A stretch of DNA of 64,000 nt from Pollenia angustigena (GCA_930367215.1 OV884056.1:253421127-253485126); one strand, 5' to 3'. Counted from the first letter of the stretch, positions 33,052 to 43,795 are shown. Translations and numbers: made by a program. The notes: generated by a model not told the origin, from the sequence alone.

Positions 33052-36000
33052 TCAGTCAGATGTGATGGTATCCAAGGTACCCCACACTCTCTTGACGAAT
33101 GCAAGGAGTCTCATTAACCCAATTCCAGAGACTTCCCCGAGATCTTGGAGATAATGATCTCCCAGACAGTTCGCCCTGGAGCGCACGAGTGCCGGACAGT
33201 AGCATAGCAAGTGCTCTACCGTCTCCTTTTCTCCTGGTACCCCACAAAATCTACAATTGTCACTATTCAACCGGCCCGCCCTATAGGCGTATACCGCAGT
33301 CCAACAATGACCCGTTATAAAACCTATCAGAAGTCTACAGTCCCTTCCCGATAGCGACAGAAGCATTTTCGATGACTCCGGATCATAGGATCCCCACATA
33401 ACCTTGGAAACCCTGCACGTTCTTGTGTTTTCCCAAAACGCCTCTGATCTCCTCCGTATAGCAGAGTCCGTATCTCTCCTTATATTCTGAATTGGAGCCG
33501 GGATGACCACCATCCTATCGTGTGGTAAAAGGGCCCCCCGTTTCGCCAATTCGTCCACCTCCTCGTTGCCCTCTATGCCCTGGTGACCGCGAACCCAGTA
33601 GATATGCACTCTCCTATTGACACAGAGTCTATCTATCGAGTCCCTACACTCCTGGACGACAGATGAGTATGAGTATTCCGCGGTTATAGCCTTGATCGCC
33701 GCCTGGCTATCAATGAAAAAGTATACCTGCGAGTTCTCGGTGCTGGGAACACGTGCCAAATCAGCAGCCATTTTGGCTGCAAAAACCTCCGCCTGGAAAA
33801 CGCTGCAGTAATCGGGAAGCTTATACGATTCCCGAATACCCAGTTCTCGGCAGTAGACTGCAGCTCCAACTCCGTCCTCCATTTTGGAACCATCAGTGTA
33901 GAATCTGAAGGTCCCTTGGCCTGATCGGAGTCCTACCAACCAGCCGTCCTCCTCTATGGTAACTCGCGGTTTCCTTCCAAGTGTCAGTCTCGGAATGGTG
34001 TAGTCACTGCTACAATCTATTCCCCTTATAATACTACCGTGACCATAGGGTCCATATACAAATTGTCCCGTCGCCCTTAAGCGGATCGCAGACCTCCTTG
34101 CAGTTCCTTCTGCCACTAGATGAATCGGTTGCAAGTCCAGGATCACATCCATTGCCGCAGTCGGTGTACTACGCAGAGCACCGGTGATACTAAGTTCGGC
34201 GAGTCTCTGTACGCCCGTTAGCATATTCCGGTACGATATCTTATCCAAGGCCGTCCACCACACAAGTATCCCGTAGAGTAGGATTGGTCTCGCCACCGCT
34301 GTGTAGACCCAATGTGTAAGAGCAGGGGTTAGACCCCACGTTTTGCCTAGCATTCCCTTACATGCGTAGAGCGCAATCGTTGCCTTTTTCACCCTCTCCT
34401 CCACATTCAGTCTCCACGACAGTTTGCTATCCAGTATTACTCCCAGATACTTAGTGTGGTGTTTAAGTTCTAGGTTAGTACCCCCTAGTTTAGGTCTCCT
34501 CCATGGACCAACTTTATACCTTTTCGTAAATAGTACTAGGTCCGTCTTCTCGGGATTAACTCCCAGTCCTACTCCGGCTGCCCACTGGTTGATTATCGCC
34601 AATGTAGCCTCCATTACAGAACTAATAGTATTCAGATCCTTGCCAGTAACTATCACCGCCACGTCATCTGCGTATGCGGTCATCTTTGCTGCCCCGTCCT
34701 GAAGTCTATTGAGAAGTTCGTTGACGACAAGCGTCCATAGCATCGGCGAGAGTACCCCTCCCTGGGGGGTTCCCCGGTGTGCCCTCTTTGTTATCCTGGA
34801 GTTGCCCCACGCCGCGGATATAGTTCTACACCGTAGCAGGTTACCAATCCAGTTTTTAGCATGCGGATGTGCCCCAGTGCGAGATAAGCTGGCCAAAATT
34901 GCCTCTGTGGACACATTATTGAATGCTCCCGCGATATCCAGGAACACACCCATAGCGAAGTCCTTATAGCTCAGGGTCTTCTCAATCAGCGAGACAACTG
35001 AATGAAGTGCCGTCTCAGTTGATTTACCCTTCGTGTACGCATGTTGATTGACAGAGAGAATGGTCGGCCTCATGTTACCCTTGACATGATAGTCCAAGAT
35101 TCTCTCCAACGTTTTCAGCAGGAAGGATGTGAGACTTATAGGTCTAAAATCTTTTGGGTACATATGATTGCTCCTGCCCGATTTCGGCAGAAATACAATC
35201 TTAGATATCCTCCAAGTTTTAGGCACATAGTTTACCCTCAGACATCCTTTAAAAATTTCCACCAGCCATGGTACTATCCGTTGTCTACCCCGCTGTAGTT
35301 GCGCTGGGATAATTCCGTCAAGACCAGGCGACTTATATGGCTGGAACGAATCGATTGCCCATTCCACCCCCTCATAGGTGATAATTCCGCTATCACCATC
35401 TGCCACAACAGAATTTACATCAGTTGGAATGGGATCATCAGAGCAGCCCGGAAAGTGTGTATCCACAAGCACCCCCAACGTTTCCGCGCTGCTCCCTGTC
35501 CATTCTCCGTTTTCCCTACAAACCGTACTTGGCATTACCGGAGTGCCCACTAGCATCCTCCGCAGTCTTGCCGTTTCGGTTGTCTTCTCTATATTGTCGC
35601 AGAAGCTTTTCCACGAAGCTCGTTTAGCCCTTCGCACGTCGCGCTTATACACCCTAAGAGCGTCCTTATACTCCCCCCAGCACTCAGACCGGTCGACAAT
35701 TTTCGCCAGTTTGAATAGCTCACGAAGCTCGCGTCTTCCAGAGTCCAGCTGACCATTCCACCACGGCGGTCTGGACTTACGCCTAGCTCGTGTCGGGGGA
35801 CACGACTTCTCATAGGATCCAGTAACGCCCGATACCAATGTGTCTACAGCCGAATCTATGTCCCCTGAACTAACCAATGTTCCCGAGTGACCTAGGTCCC
35901 TGTTCAAAAGTGAAGAGTATTTGGCCCAGTCCGTATTCCTTGGGTTCCTAAACACTGTTTTGTCAGGTATAGTATAATTTAACAAAAATGATATATAGGA

Positions 36001-36636
36001 GTGATCAGAGAAGGATGGCTGCGTAAGCACCTTCCAATCATCTATCACTGTTTTATAATCAGTATAAAGCGTCACATCAAGCACATTTTCCGAGGTGGGA
36101 CCCCTATACGTGGGGACCTCACCTCTATTCGCAATTTGTATATTATTCTGTAATATAAAAGCAATAAGATCCTCACCTCTACTGTTGGTATCCTTACTGC
36201 CCCATATTGTGTGATGAGCGTTAGCATCTGTACCCACTACCAGGTTTTGTCTCCTTCTACAAGCTTCCTCGACTAGTCTATGGAGTTCTACTGGTGGGGC
36301 ATCCCTATCGTGTGGCATATAGGATGATGCAAAAAGTACCATGTCATCTCTGCCATCCTCCAAGGCCACCACTGTGAGATCGTCAGTGCTGTAATTATAG
36401 AGAATATATGAACAAAAATTCTTCCTCACAAGTATTGCAGAACGTATTCTACCTACCACTTTTGAGAAGTACGTGTTATAATTACGTGACTTCAATCCAG
36501 AAACCCGATTTCCTGTGGAGATCCACGGTTCCTGGATTAAAGCCACGTCGTAGCGACCCTCCTCTAACGTGAGGAGGAGTTCGACCGATGCCATCTTACA
36601 ATGTTGAAGGTTGACCTGCAGGATCTTTAGCGTCAT
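33052..36636 (-). CDS. Loa-type LINE ORF2: endonuclease / reverse transcriptase / RNase H
   Basis: An intact 1194-codon ORF2 polyprotein. Residues about 1-225 form an APE-type endonuclease (LQVNLQHCK, LIQEPW near 36, TDANAHHTIWGS near 140, SDHS with aspartate at 211). RT spans about 430-740: YKSPGLDGIIPA, FRPISLTSFLLKTLERIL, VFLDIAGAFNNVS (motif A), GTPQGGVLSPMLW (B), AYADDVAV with tyrosine at 655 (C), then YLGVILDSKLSW. RNase H at about 910-1035 has YTDGSK (aspartate 915), FQAEVFAAK, FIDSQAAIKA and VRGHQGIEGNEEVDELA. A Cys-x2-Cys ... His-x4-Cys finger begins at 1128. The protein would nick DNA, copy the LINE RNA at the nick and remove the RNA strand. The start overlaps the ORF1 end by 41 bases in the +1 frame, suggesting reinitiation or frameshifting. 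Confidence 0.97.
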   Translation of the reverse strand: MTLKILQVNLQHCKMASVELLLTLEEGRYDVALIQEPWISTGNRVSGLKSRNYNTYFSKVVGRIRSAILVRKNFCSYILYNYSTDDLTVVALEDGRDDMVLFASSYMPHDRDAPPVELHRLVEEACRRRQNLVVGTDANAHHTIWGSKDTNSRGEDLIAFILQNNIQIANRGEVPTYRGPTSENVLDVTLYTDYKTVIDDWKVLTQPSFSDHSYISFLLNYTIPDKTVFRNPRNTDWAKYSSLLNRDLGHSGTLVSSGDIDSAVDTLVSGVTGSYEKSCPPTRARRKSRPPWWNGQLDSGRRELRELFKLAKIVDRSECWGEYKDALRVYKRDVRRAKRASWKSFCDNIEKTTETARLRRMLVGTPVMPSTVCRENGEWTGSSAETLGVLVDTHFPGCSDDPIPTDVNSVVADGDSGIITYEGVEWAIDSFQPYKSPGLDGIIPAQLQRGRQRIVPWLVEIFKGCLRVNYVPKTWRISKIVFLPKSGRSNHMYPKDFRPISLTSFLLKTLERILDYHVKGNMRPTILSVNQHAYTKGKSTETALHSVVSLIEKTLSYKDFAMGVFLDIAGAFNNVSTEAILASLSRTGAHPHAKNWIGNLLRCRTISAAWGNSRITKRAHRGTPQGGVLSPMLWTLVVNELLNRLQDGAAKMTAYADDVAVIVTGKDLNTISSVMEATLAIINQWAAGVGLGVNPEKTDLVLFTKRYKVGPWRRPKLGGTNLELKHHTKYLGVILDSKLSWRLNVEERVKKATIALYACKGMLGKTWGLTPALTHWVYTAVARPILLYGILVWWTALDKISYRNMLTGVQRLAELSITGALRSTPTAAMDVILDLQPIHLVAEGTARRSAIRLRATGQFVYGPYGHGSIIRGIDCSSDYTIPRLTLGRKPRVTIEEDGWLVGLRSGQGTFRFYTDGSKMEDGVGAAVYCRELGIRESYKLPDYCSVFQAEVFAAKMAADLARVPSTENSQVYFFIDSQAAIKAITAEYSYSSVVQECRDSIDRLCVNRRVHIYWVRGHQGIEGNEEVDELAKRGALLPHDRMVVIPAPIQNIRRDTDSAIRRRSEAFWENTRTCRVSKVMWGSYDPESSKMLLSLSGRDCRLLIGFITGHCWTAVYAYRAGRLNSDNCRFCGVPGEKETVEHLLCYCPALVRSRANCLGDHYLQDLGEVSGIGLMRLLAFVKRVWGTLDTITSD

Positions 36637-38023
36637 CGACTAAAATCACCCGCTCGGGGTCGGCTCTATCCTCATTGGCCGTCTCACCCAGACTCAGTCC
36701 AGAAGTGGCCGCAGTGGCAGCTGCTAGATCACGCTCCACTTCATCGACCTCCAGTGTGTTATGGTTGGAGTCCTGCGGATGTCTTTTCTTTAACCGTAGA
36801 AAGACACTTCCAACTCCCCATGACATTTTTCCATACCGCGGATACAAAAGGTCTTCCGACTCCTTTGTGATCTGCAGTATGTAGTTCTGTCCGTCCTTAT
36901 TACCTTTTTGCACGTGCAGAATCCTCCATTCTTTAGTGGGAATATCAGGATTCTGATTTTGTAGGAGACGAAGAGCGACTTCCGGTTTGACAATACGCGG
37001 AAAATTCACCTTCGCCTTCGGTATAGCAGGAATGTGCGATCGATCCACAATCTTAAGTTGTGCATCCGACCACAAACCCTTGAGTTTAGTAATGACTCCT
37101 TTAAGCCATTCCAGCGTCATTTCGTCCTTGCAACTGATGAGCTTCACTCCATTGAACCAACCAGCCCCATCAAAAGAGGGCAGCGGTCTGTCAGGTTCAG
37201 CTTCCATCTTAGCAACGATTGCGTTGAAAATCTTAAGCTCCACAATCTTCCATCGCTCTGTGGACATTTGACCAAAGGGGTTGCTCATGTCGAGAAGTGC
37301 CACGCTCAGAGGACGTTTGGCCACTTCACTGACTCGTGCAGCCTTTGGCAACGGCTCAGTGGCAGATGTCGAGGGTCTGATCTCCTCGGGGTTTCTCTTG
37401 GATTTTTTCGTCTCCTTAGGATTTACGGCAGATGGAGACTCATCAACTGACCGCTGTCTTTTTCCCTGCATGCTCTTAATCACGGCTTCTTCAATGCAGT
37501 TGGGGAAACCATGGTTTTTGGCAGCATATTTGGGGTTATTTGAAAAGTGAGCTCGGCCTTCTGCAATCGCTCCTTTGGCCCACTTCATCCGCTCTTTCTC
37601 ATCATTGGAAAGGTTGGATTGGGAGCCAAGCCGATGCTGTATCCGGACCGCAGCTTTGTATTCTGATAGAGTTCTAAGTCCTTCCTTGCTTCTCCTGGGC
37701 CTGTTCCTATTTATGGAATGGGCTCCCCGAGATGTGCTAGGTGAATTTAGCAGCTCACGTTCCTCTTTAGAGGTAATAGTTTTGACGCTATCGAGATCCG
37801 AGTCTGAATCGACAACGGCATCCGTACGTGTCACAGTTGCGTTTTTGGCATCTTTAATACTTCCACCGTAAGGCGCCTTAACCACGGCAGAGAATGTGTG
37901 ACCGCTGGCGACACGCAGAGGAGATACTGGTTCTCCACCGTGCCCGCCGGTGGTCGCAGTCACTGCTAACACCGACGTTTGGGCGTATATTACCGCCCGG
38001 CTTTTATTAATTTCCTCTTCCAT
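36596..38023 (-). CDS. Loa-type LINE ORF1 (RNA-binding, Gag-like)
   Basis: 475 codons, intact. The N-terminal third is Ser/Thr-rich with acidic DSDSDLDS; a conserved-looking block SEYKAAVRIQHRLGS ... KWAKGAIAEGRAHF follows at about 120-180, then a basic KKSKRNPEEIRPS linker. The C-terminal half has GWFNGVKLISCKDE (W near 289), KGLWSDAQLKIVDRS and VFLRLKKRHP. This resembles the DUF4780-type domain I associate with ORF1 of Loa/baggins-like elements. No CCHC knuckle is visible. It probably coats the LINE RNA. It ends in QPSTL, overlapping the start of ORF2. Confidence 0.9.
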   Translation of the reverse strand: MEEEINKSRAVIYAQTSVLAVTATTGGHGGEPVSPLRVASGHTFSAVVKAPYGGSIKDAKNATVTRTDAVVDSDSDLDSVKTITSKEERELLNSPSTSRGAHSINRNRPRRSKEGLRTLSEYKAAVRIQHRLGSQSNLSNDEKERMKWAKGAIAEGRAHFSNNPKYAAKNHGFPNCIEEAVIKSMQGKRQRSVDESPSAVNPKETKKSKRNPEEIRPSTSATEPLPKAARVSEVAKRPLSVALLDMSNPFGQMSTERWKIVELKIFNAIVAKMEAEPDRPLPSFDGAGWFNGVKLISCKDEMTLEWLKGVITKLKGLWSDAQLKIVDRSHIPAIPKAKVNFPRIVKPEVALRLLQNQNPDIPTKEWRILHVQKGNKDGQNYILQITKESEDLLYPRYGKMSWGVGSVFLRLKKRHPQDSNHNTLEVDEVERDLAAATAATSGLSLGETANEDRADPERVILVDDAKDPAGQPSTL

Positions 38024-38397
38024 TTCATTATCTTCAGTTGCATTTTATACATACTGCCATGTTCGTATTAACGCCGATCCACCGGATAACAGACGCGCAC
38101 CAGGAAGCCGCCCAATATGGGAACAGACGCGCCTGGATTTTAGTTCCAAGAATCGTGGAGACATCACCGACCCGAAAACCGCCCAATGTGGGAAACAGAC
38201 GCCCGGACCGAATCAAACCCCACGATTACCTTCTACCTATGATCAAGACCCATCACAGTAATGTGGCAATAGGCATTACATTGAGACACTATGCTCAAGG
38301 CCCTGATCTTAGCCGCGTACCCACCAGTACCCGTTTCCAGCCAGCACCCCCGTGGAGGGTTCAGTAGAAGGATTCTCATGCCGGCCATTCAGGGGTG

Positions 38398-39080
38398 ATT
38401 CAGGGGCGATGTTCTTTTCGGCAGTTTATGCCTTCAAAACCAGCAAAATATGGTTTGGAATTTTGGTTATCAGTGGATTCTAAGTCAGGCTATGAATGGA
38501 AAATACAACCATACCTTGGTAAGCCTAGAAATGCACAGCCTGAAAAGAACCAAGGGCAACGCGTTGTATTGGACTTGACAGAAGGCTTGAAAGGGCAAAA
38601 TATAACAGGCAACAATTTTTTGTTCCACTTTTGAGCTGGTTAAAAAAACTTTAGGAAAGAAAACTTACATATATGGGAACAGTGCGCAAAAATAAAACAT
38701 TCGTTCCTCCGAAATTGCTGACTGTCAAAAAACTTCCTTTGCACCATTCCAAATTTGCATTCGATGGCATTTCGACATTAGTATTATACATTAGCCACAA
38801 GAACAAAGCAACAATATTGATAAGTTCAATGCATAAGACAGCTGCTGTTGATGAGAGTGGATTGAAGAAAAAACCAGAGATTGTTTCGTATTACAATTCA
38901 ATAAAAGGTATGTTAGTGTTATCTTCTTCTATAATTTCTAATGCTTCATCTCTTTTAGGTGGCGTTGATACTGCTGATCAAATGATTGGTTCCCACAGCA
39001 CAAAACGCAAAACAAATAGATGGAAAAACATGTATTTGCAAACATACTTGATATATCCGCTTGAATGCGTACATATTATT
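38398..39080 (+). pseudogene. piggyBac transposase, middle and 3' catalytic part
   Basis: Resumes after the LINE with GRCSFRQFMPSKPAKYG, LSVDSKSGYEW (first catalytic aspartate kept), and QRVVLDLTEGLKGQNITGNN. The second catalytic position, normally CDN, reads GNN, so that aspartate is lost. A stop and shift follow; the frame from 38673 has MGTVRKNKTFVPPKLL, NKATILISSMH and EIVSYYNSIKG. An intron-like GTATGTTAG ... CTCTTTTAG (38908-38958) joins IK to GGVDTADQMIGSHSTKRK in frame, keeping the third aspartate. It ends YPLECVHIIF. Confidence 0.9.
38908..38958 (+). other. Predicted 51-base intron in the transposase gene
   Basis: Donor GTATGT, acceptor TCTCTTTTAG after a T-rich tract. Its removal restores the universally conserved KGGVD block of piggyBac transposases. 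Confidence 0.72.
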
Positions 39081-39222
39081 TTCTAAAATCGCCGTTTAAT
39101 GGGCTCCAGCTGATCGGAATCGCAGGAGAACTGAGTTTTTGCGGCAACTAGCACTTTCTCTGGCTAAGACGTATATGATGAAACGGACTTGATTACATCA
39201 ACAAGAGTTATCAGCACAATTA

Positions 39223-39408
39223 TTGACTGAAATACGATGCATAGTTCCAGTGGCTCGAAAACGTGGAATTTGTAGTTGTTGCAAGTCTAAGTCTGACTTA
39301 ATATGCTCCACTTGCAGCATGTTTATTTGCAAAACTAATCCAAAAAAATTTGCTCATCGTACACTGACACTTATTATAAAAAAATCGAATAAATACTTAT
39401 TTATTTGA
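39223..39408 (+). pseudogene. piggyBac transposase C-terminal Cys-rich domain
   Basis: Reads KRGICSCCKSKSDLICSTCS then MFICKTNP and stops at 39408, matching the Cys-rich zinc-binding tail with which piggyBac transposases bind their ends. It is separated from the catalytic part by shifts in 39087-39222 (for example RRRTEFLRQLALSL-like wording). Confidence 0.82.
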
Positions 39409-39664
39409 AATAAATGTAAAAAAAATCAATGAAAACCAAAGAAAATATACTATGGACCAAATGGTCCCTTAACCTTAGATTCGTAATTTTTTATTTTTCT
39501 CAGTCCTGTTTTAAGTCAGATCCTTGAATTTTTGTTTCTAACATTGTTTTATAAAAAGACCACGTGAGCTTAAAATCTAAGTCAGTATATATCACCGATC
39601 AAAAATTACAAGGGAAACAGTAAAAAAATTGGACCAAATGGGCTTAACCTAACAGCAGGGTTAA

Positions 39665-41408
39665 TAAAATGTATATAATGATTTTTGCTTTTATTTTTTA
39701 GTTTTATTCAGCTTGAATTTTGTTATGGCCTATAAGGATTTTCCCATAGAATTACTTAAAAAAAAAATCATAGGTATAAAAACCTCGCTTTTCAACCCTG
39801 CTGTTTGATTAAAACAATTTAACTGTTCATATTATTATTAAATACAAATTTACTTTAATTAATAAAAGTTTTAATATTAAATTGATATTACTATTTTGTT
39901 TACTGGTGCATATTTAATTAATTTTTATTTAATACCACAAATTTCTTAATTGAAATCAATTTTTTATTTTTTTTTTCTCTGCAATTAAATCTCCTTTGAT
40001 ACAACATTCACTTAGGTTTTATAAATTCTATAAAATTTTCACTTATATTTTAATAAGTTTCAGTTTAAATTTAAAATAAAAACCGCAAGAATTCCATAAA
40101 ATTTCAACAAAAAGATTAAAGGGGTACATCAGTTTCATTAACCCGTTACAAACCTCAGCTGCAACGCATAATAAGCTGCACCACAATGTGGTGTTGCAGC
40201 AAAAAAAAAAACAAAAATATAAAAAAAATACTTAAGAAAAATAAATAAAACGACATAAAAGCAATATATTTAATTTTCCTGTATAAGTGCAATGGTAGTG
40301 GTAGTTTTCTTTTTATTTCTTATTGCAGTAGTAGTGGTAGGGCTACCACTACCGTTAGTGCTGTACAAATGAAGGACAGAGAGAGGTGATACCTGTTTCT
40401 CTCTTCATTTTGTTTTATTATTTCCTCGGCAACAGAGAATAAGATTAAATGAATATTGTTGTAGTATTTTTCACTTGGTACTTTATTTCTTTTAATTTTT
40501 TTTTCTCTTATGATTTATGTCATTAAAATGTACCAAGCAAGATATATAAACTTTATAAATACATACATTTTTACACATGCATTTTAAATCAAGTTCTTTT
40601 TTGCATGTAACATTTTTTCAGCCATGCAAATTAAAAAAAAAAAAAAAAAAATAATTTTTTTTTTCAATTATGCGCTTGTTATTTCTTTTAATTATGAAAT
40701 ATTTTGTTTGTATTAATGAACATATACAAAAACAGTTTCACATGTATCTAACTTTTAATATAAACATTCAAGTCAGGCATATAAATAGCAAACGTTTTAT
40801 AATTTTCCATAAAAACTAGGACACTCTTAAGATAATTGTTAAATAAGGAACATTTTTCCTATTCAGAACAACGAGAATAAATAAGTGTTTACGGTGAATG
40901 AGCAAAGTCGACTTATGAAAGATTTGAGACAATTAATGAATTATTCTTGGTTTTTGTTTAAAAGCTTTTAAAATGACGGAAATGCATAAAACTGGCTAAT
41001 CGATCAGTGCATGCTAAAACGCTAGTTTAGTTGAACTTAACTAAAACTTATATGTAGCTTACACTCAACACCACTAAATCTGGGGGCTAATTCTGGCAGT
41101 CGTGATAGAATACCTTGTCGATTTGAAAGCAATTTTAATTTGAATTCTTTCAGTCGATACTGAGCGAATTGAAATTTGTTTTTCAGAGTGGTAAAGCATT
41201 TATTTGAATTTTCACAAAACTGCAAAAAAATAATTTCGATTGGTTTAAAGAATAACAAATAAAATTGCTTTCGAATAGAAAAAGTTTTCAATCACGAGTA
41301 GATTCCCATGTATTATATGTAATTAAAAAAAAAAACATGCGGCAGCACTACGATAAATGTTGTTAAATTCATATGGTCTGTATTAATGCGTTTAGAGATG
41401 GTTTAAAG
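39665..41408. other. AT-rich stretch with microsatellite-like tracts
   Basis: Holds GGTAGTGGTAG / CTACCACTACC inverted strings at 40293-40355 and an imperfect hairpin GCTGCACCACAATGTGGTG near 40175 just inside a TTAACCCG (40139). The latter could be one end of another TTAA element, but no far end was found. No gene. Confidence 0.45.
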
Positions 41409-41677
41409 CAGTGTTCGAAAATAAACAGTACATTATTTAACGTTCGGCTCACACACCCAGGAACGGTATATGTTTTTTTAGTGATTGTGTAAAAATACAC
41501 AACCCTTAATACCGTTCGTTACTATTTTCAAGAAAGAACCGAACATTATATAATTCGTTAAAAAAACAGAACAATTGTAGTGATACTGAAGAAAAACATT
41601 ATATTTTAATGTTCTATAATGTTTTTTTCGTGTGTGTATTTTGTTTTTGTAAAATTGTTTTTTTTACCAGCAAAAAG

Positions 41678-42035
41678 GGACGAACATTAACGAGCCAAAC
41701 CGAACACATTGAAGTTTGTGGATTTTCAAAAAAAAAAAAAACCGAACGGAATTAAATGTTCACATCTTTTGTTAAGTTTATTAAAAACAGTAATATTTTT
41801 GTTTTCGAAAGATGACTAACAAGGAAACGTTATTGTTTTAATAATTTTCTACACAAACCCTATTAAAAAACAACGTTTCCCTGTTAGTCATCTCTCGAAC
41901 ACAAAAATAATACTGCTTTTATCCAACTCAACACAAGATGAGAACATTTAATTCCCTTCAGTTTATTTTTTAAAGCCACAAACTTCATTGTGTTCGGTTC
42001 GGCTCATTAATGTTTGTTGCTTTTGGCTGGTTCGG
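41678..42035. repeat. Long hairpin, ~165-bp arms, with a third partial arm
   Basis: GACGAACATTAACGAGCC ... GAAGTTTGTGG ... GATGACTAACAAGGAAACG is mirrored by CGTTTCCCTGTTAGTCATC ... CACAAACTTC ... GGCTCATTAATGTTTG. A further inverted portion (TTTCATTTTGTTCGGTTCGG ... ATGTTCGTCGC) lies at 42090-42150. It may be part of the hAT-like ends, duplicated and inverted. Confidence 0.8.
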
Positions 42036-42229
42036 TTTGGCTCTGTTTTTGGGTATTTAAATTCCCATCGGTCCTTAATGGGTTAACCACAAATTTCATT
42101 TTGTTCGGTTCGGCTCATTAATGTTCGTCGCTGATGGCTGGTAAAAAACCAAACATTTTTTACAAAAACAAAATACACATACAAAAAAAAAAACAAAAAT
42201 CCAGCAAAATAATTTTACATAAACAAGAC

Positions 42230-42470
42230 ATATACACAAGACACACACGAGCTGTTCGTGGTGCAATGCACATCGTATTTAACTTCCACAATTGCACCTT
42301 TCCTTTCTATAACATCACATTCTAAATTTTTAATACTTTCTTCAATTTCGCGGTAAACTTTCTGAAAAATAACTGCATCCTCCTTTTCTAACAGAAATTT
42401 AATAGGCCTACAAAACAACGTAGATTATGGAGTTTTATTAGCCCATAATACCTCCTTCGATATTAAGTTT
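42230..42470 (-). pseudogene. Relic of a transposon-type protein (FCRPIKF block)
   Basis: The minus strand reads VLWANKTP, a stop, STLFCRPIKFLLEKEDAVI, then FQKVYREIEESIKNLE and VEVKYDVHCT. I recall the string P-x-S-T-x-x-C-R-P-I-x-F followed by a Lys/Glu-Thr-rich helix from unnamed repeat-like arthropod proteins; the superfamily is not certain. It lies inside the hAT-like element and may be its lost transposase or accessory protein. Confidence 0.55.
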
Positions 42471-42730
42471 ACCATTTTGTAACATATTTATATATCACCG
42501 ATTTTTTATCATTCGAAGATGATGTTTACCAACAATCAACTATATCTGCGTTTTTCAAAATATTTGCCATAACTACAGTTTAAATACTTTAACTATTTTT
42601 TAATTTTGAAAACATTTGTTTTGATACAAAATTAGGATGGACCCGTGAGCTTTTTGATCATTCAACACTCACTTCTTATTATAAAGAAACTTATATATTT
42701 TTTTTTATTATCAAAAAGTAATTTCAATTT

Positions 42731-43162
42731 TTGGGAATACAAAATTTTAATTTCAAAAGATTTTGTTATTCGTGCAAATTTTGTAAGTTGTTGTTTGTTT
42801 TTTTATTTTGTTTTTCTTAACCTACTTACAACTACAATTAATGTTGAGAGAATTTCAACTAATTGTAGGGGGGAATATAAGATGAGATGAACCCACTTTT
42901 TTATTGTTGATGTGTTTTGTTAAAGCTTTGATATTGTTACAAGTAAAACTGTTGCTATAAGTCTTATACGTTTAACAGTTTTATTTGGTTTAATATCTTT
43001 AGTTTTTCTAAAATTTTTATGGATGAAGTTTCCTGATGATCTGGCCTAAGCAACCAGTGAAATGCATAGGAATAGCTTATCCCATCAAGAATAAATTTCA
43101 AGTGTTTTTATCAGGAATAAAAACTGGGAATTAAGCACGAATAACAAAATCTTTTGAAATTA
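42731..43162. mobile_element. Foldback family F, copy 2
   Basis: Starts TTGGGAATACAAAATTTTAA and GATTTTGTTATTCGTGC, then has the TTAACCTACTTACAAC and CAACCAGTGAAATGCATAGG modules, and ends GCACGAATAACAAAATC. Its left hairpin arm is shortened relative to copy 1. Confidence 0.82.
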
Positions 43163-43506
43163 TTTTTTTTTATTTTATATTTATTAGTAACATTACGCAA
43201 AACTTTAAATATAAATTAAATTGTAATACCAATCTTAACACAAATATAATAAATATCATAAACGAATATTGATACTTAAAAAAGTTGTTTTCACGTTCTC
43301 ATCTCTAATTTGAAATATAAAATTTTAAGCATTTTAATATGAAGACAAAGCGAAGCTAAATTAACCACAAATCAAGGTGAAATTACCTTACAGGTGGCGT
43401 TAACAGCACAGCTGGTTTATTTTTCCTGGGCTTAGCTGCCAAGTTCACTAGTGTTTATTTTATTTTTTTTTTTTATAATCAGTATTGTGGTTATTTTGTT
43501 GAACTA

Positions 43507-43776
43507 CCCAGTAAAAACTTCGCCTACAAAATAATGTGTTGAGTAATCAGAAAAACATAAGAGCATTACTTACAATTCTACTGAAAGAACCAATGAATTT
43601 TACAAGGGATGTCCCAAAATGAACGCATTAAAAAGTAAGTCATTATCTTTTTACATGCATACATCCAGAAAAAGTAGTTATAGAAGTTGTTATAGATGTG
43701 GTTATAGAAGAAAGCTACAAAATAATGAGTTAAAGAAGCTATTCATTTTGAAAAAGTAGGCGAAGTTTTTACTGGG
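43507..43776. mobile_element. MITE with CCCAGTAAAAACTTCGCC ends, TA duplication
   Basis: Perfect 21-base inverted ends; TA at 43505-43506 and 43777-43778. A TA duplication suits Tc1/mariner-type mobilisation. 270 bp, noncoding. Confidence 0.85.
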
Positions 43777-43795
43777 TATTTATAGTTTTTATTCC

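Larger units (their letters stand above)
32938..38397 (-). mobile_element. Apparently intact Loa-type LINE
   Basis: About 5.45 kb on the minus strand with a roughly 370-base 5' leader, ORF1 (475 aa), ORF2 (1194 aa, overlapping 41 bases) and a 3' tail that reads (GTTAG)x5 on the plus strand (32938-32962). The flank CATTCAG occurs left (32931-32937) and right (38386-38392; a second ATTCAG at 38398-38403), consistent with a 6-7 base target duplication. It is inserted in the piggyBac transposase gene. Both frames lack stops, so the insertion is young. RNase H plus a C-terminal Cys/His finger and this ORF1 type point to the Loa clade. Confidence 0.9.
31907..39660 (+). mobile_element. Full-length piggyBac-like element interrupted by a Loa-type LINE
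   Basis: Perfect 17-base inverted ends CCCTGCTGTTAGGTTAA sit next to TTAA on both sides (31903-31906, 39661-39664). The palindrome GGACCATTTGGTCC near 31951 recurs at 39455 (complementary core), with a half copy at 39631. Without the LINE it is about 2.3 kb, the usual size of an autonomous piggyBac. Its transposase gene runs left to right and is split by the LINE. Confidence 0.93.

Noticed and set aside
35378..35752. Plus-strand ORFs over the Loa-type LINE (for example 124 codons)
   Set aside because: Antisense shadows of the 1194-codon minus-strand ORF2.
40139..40200. TTAACCCG plus hairpin as another TTAA element
   Set aside because: No matching far terminus or second TTAA-adjacent end found; left as a note only.
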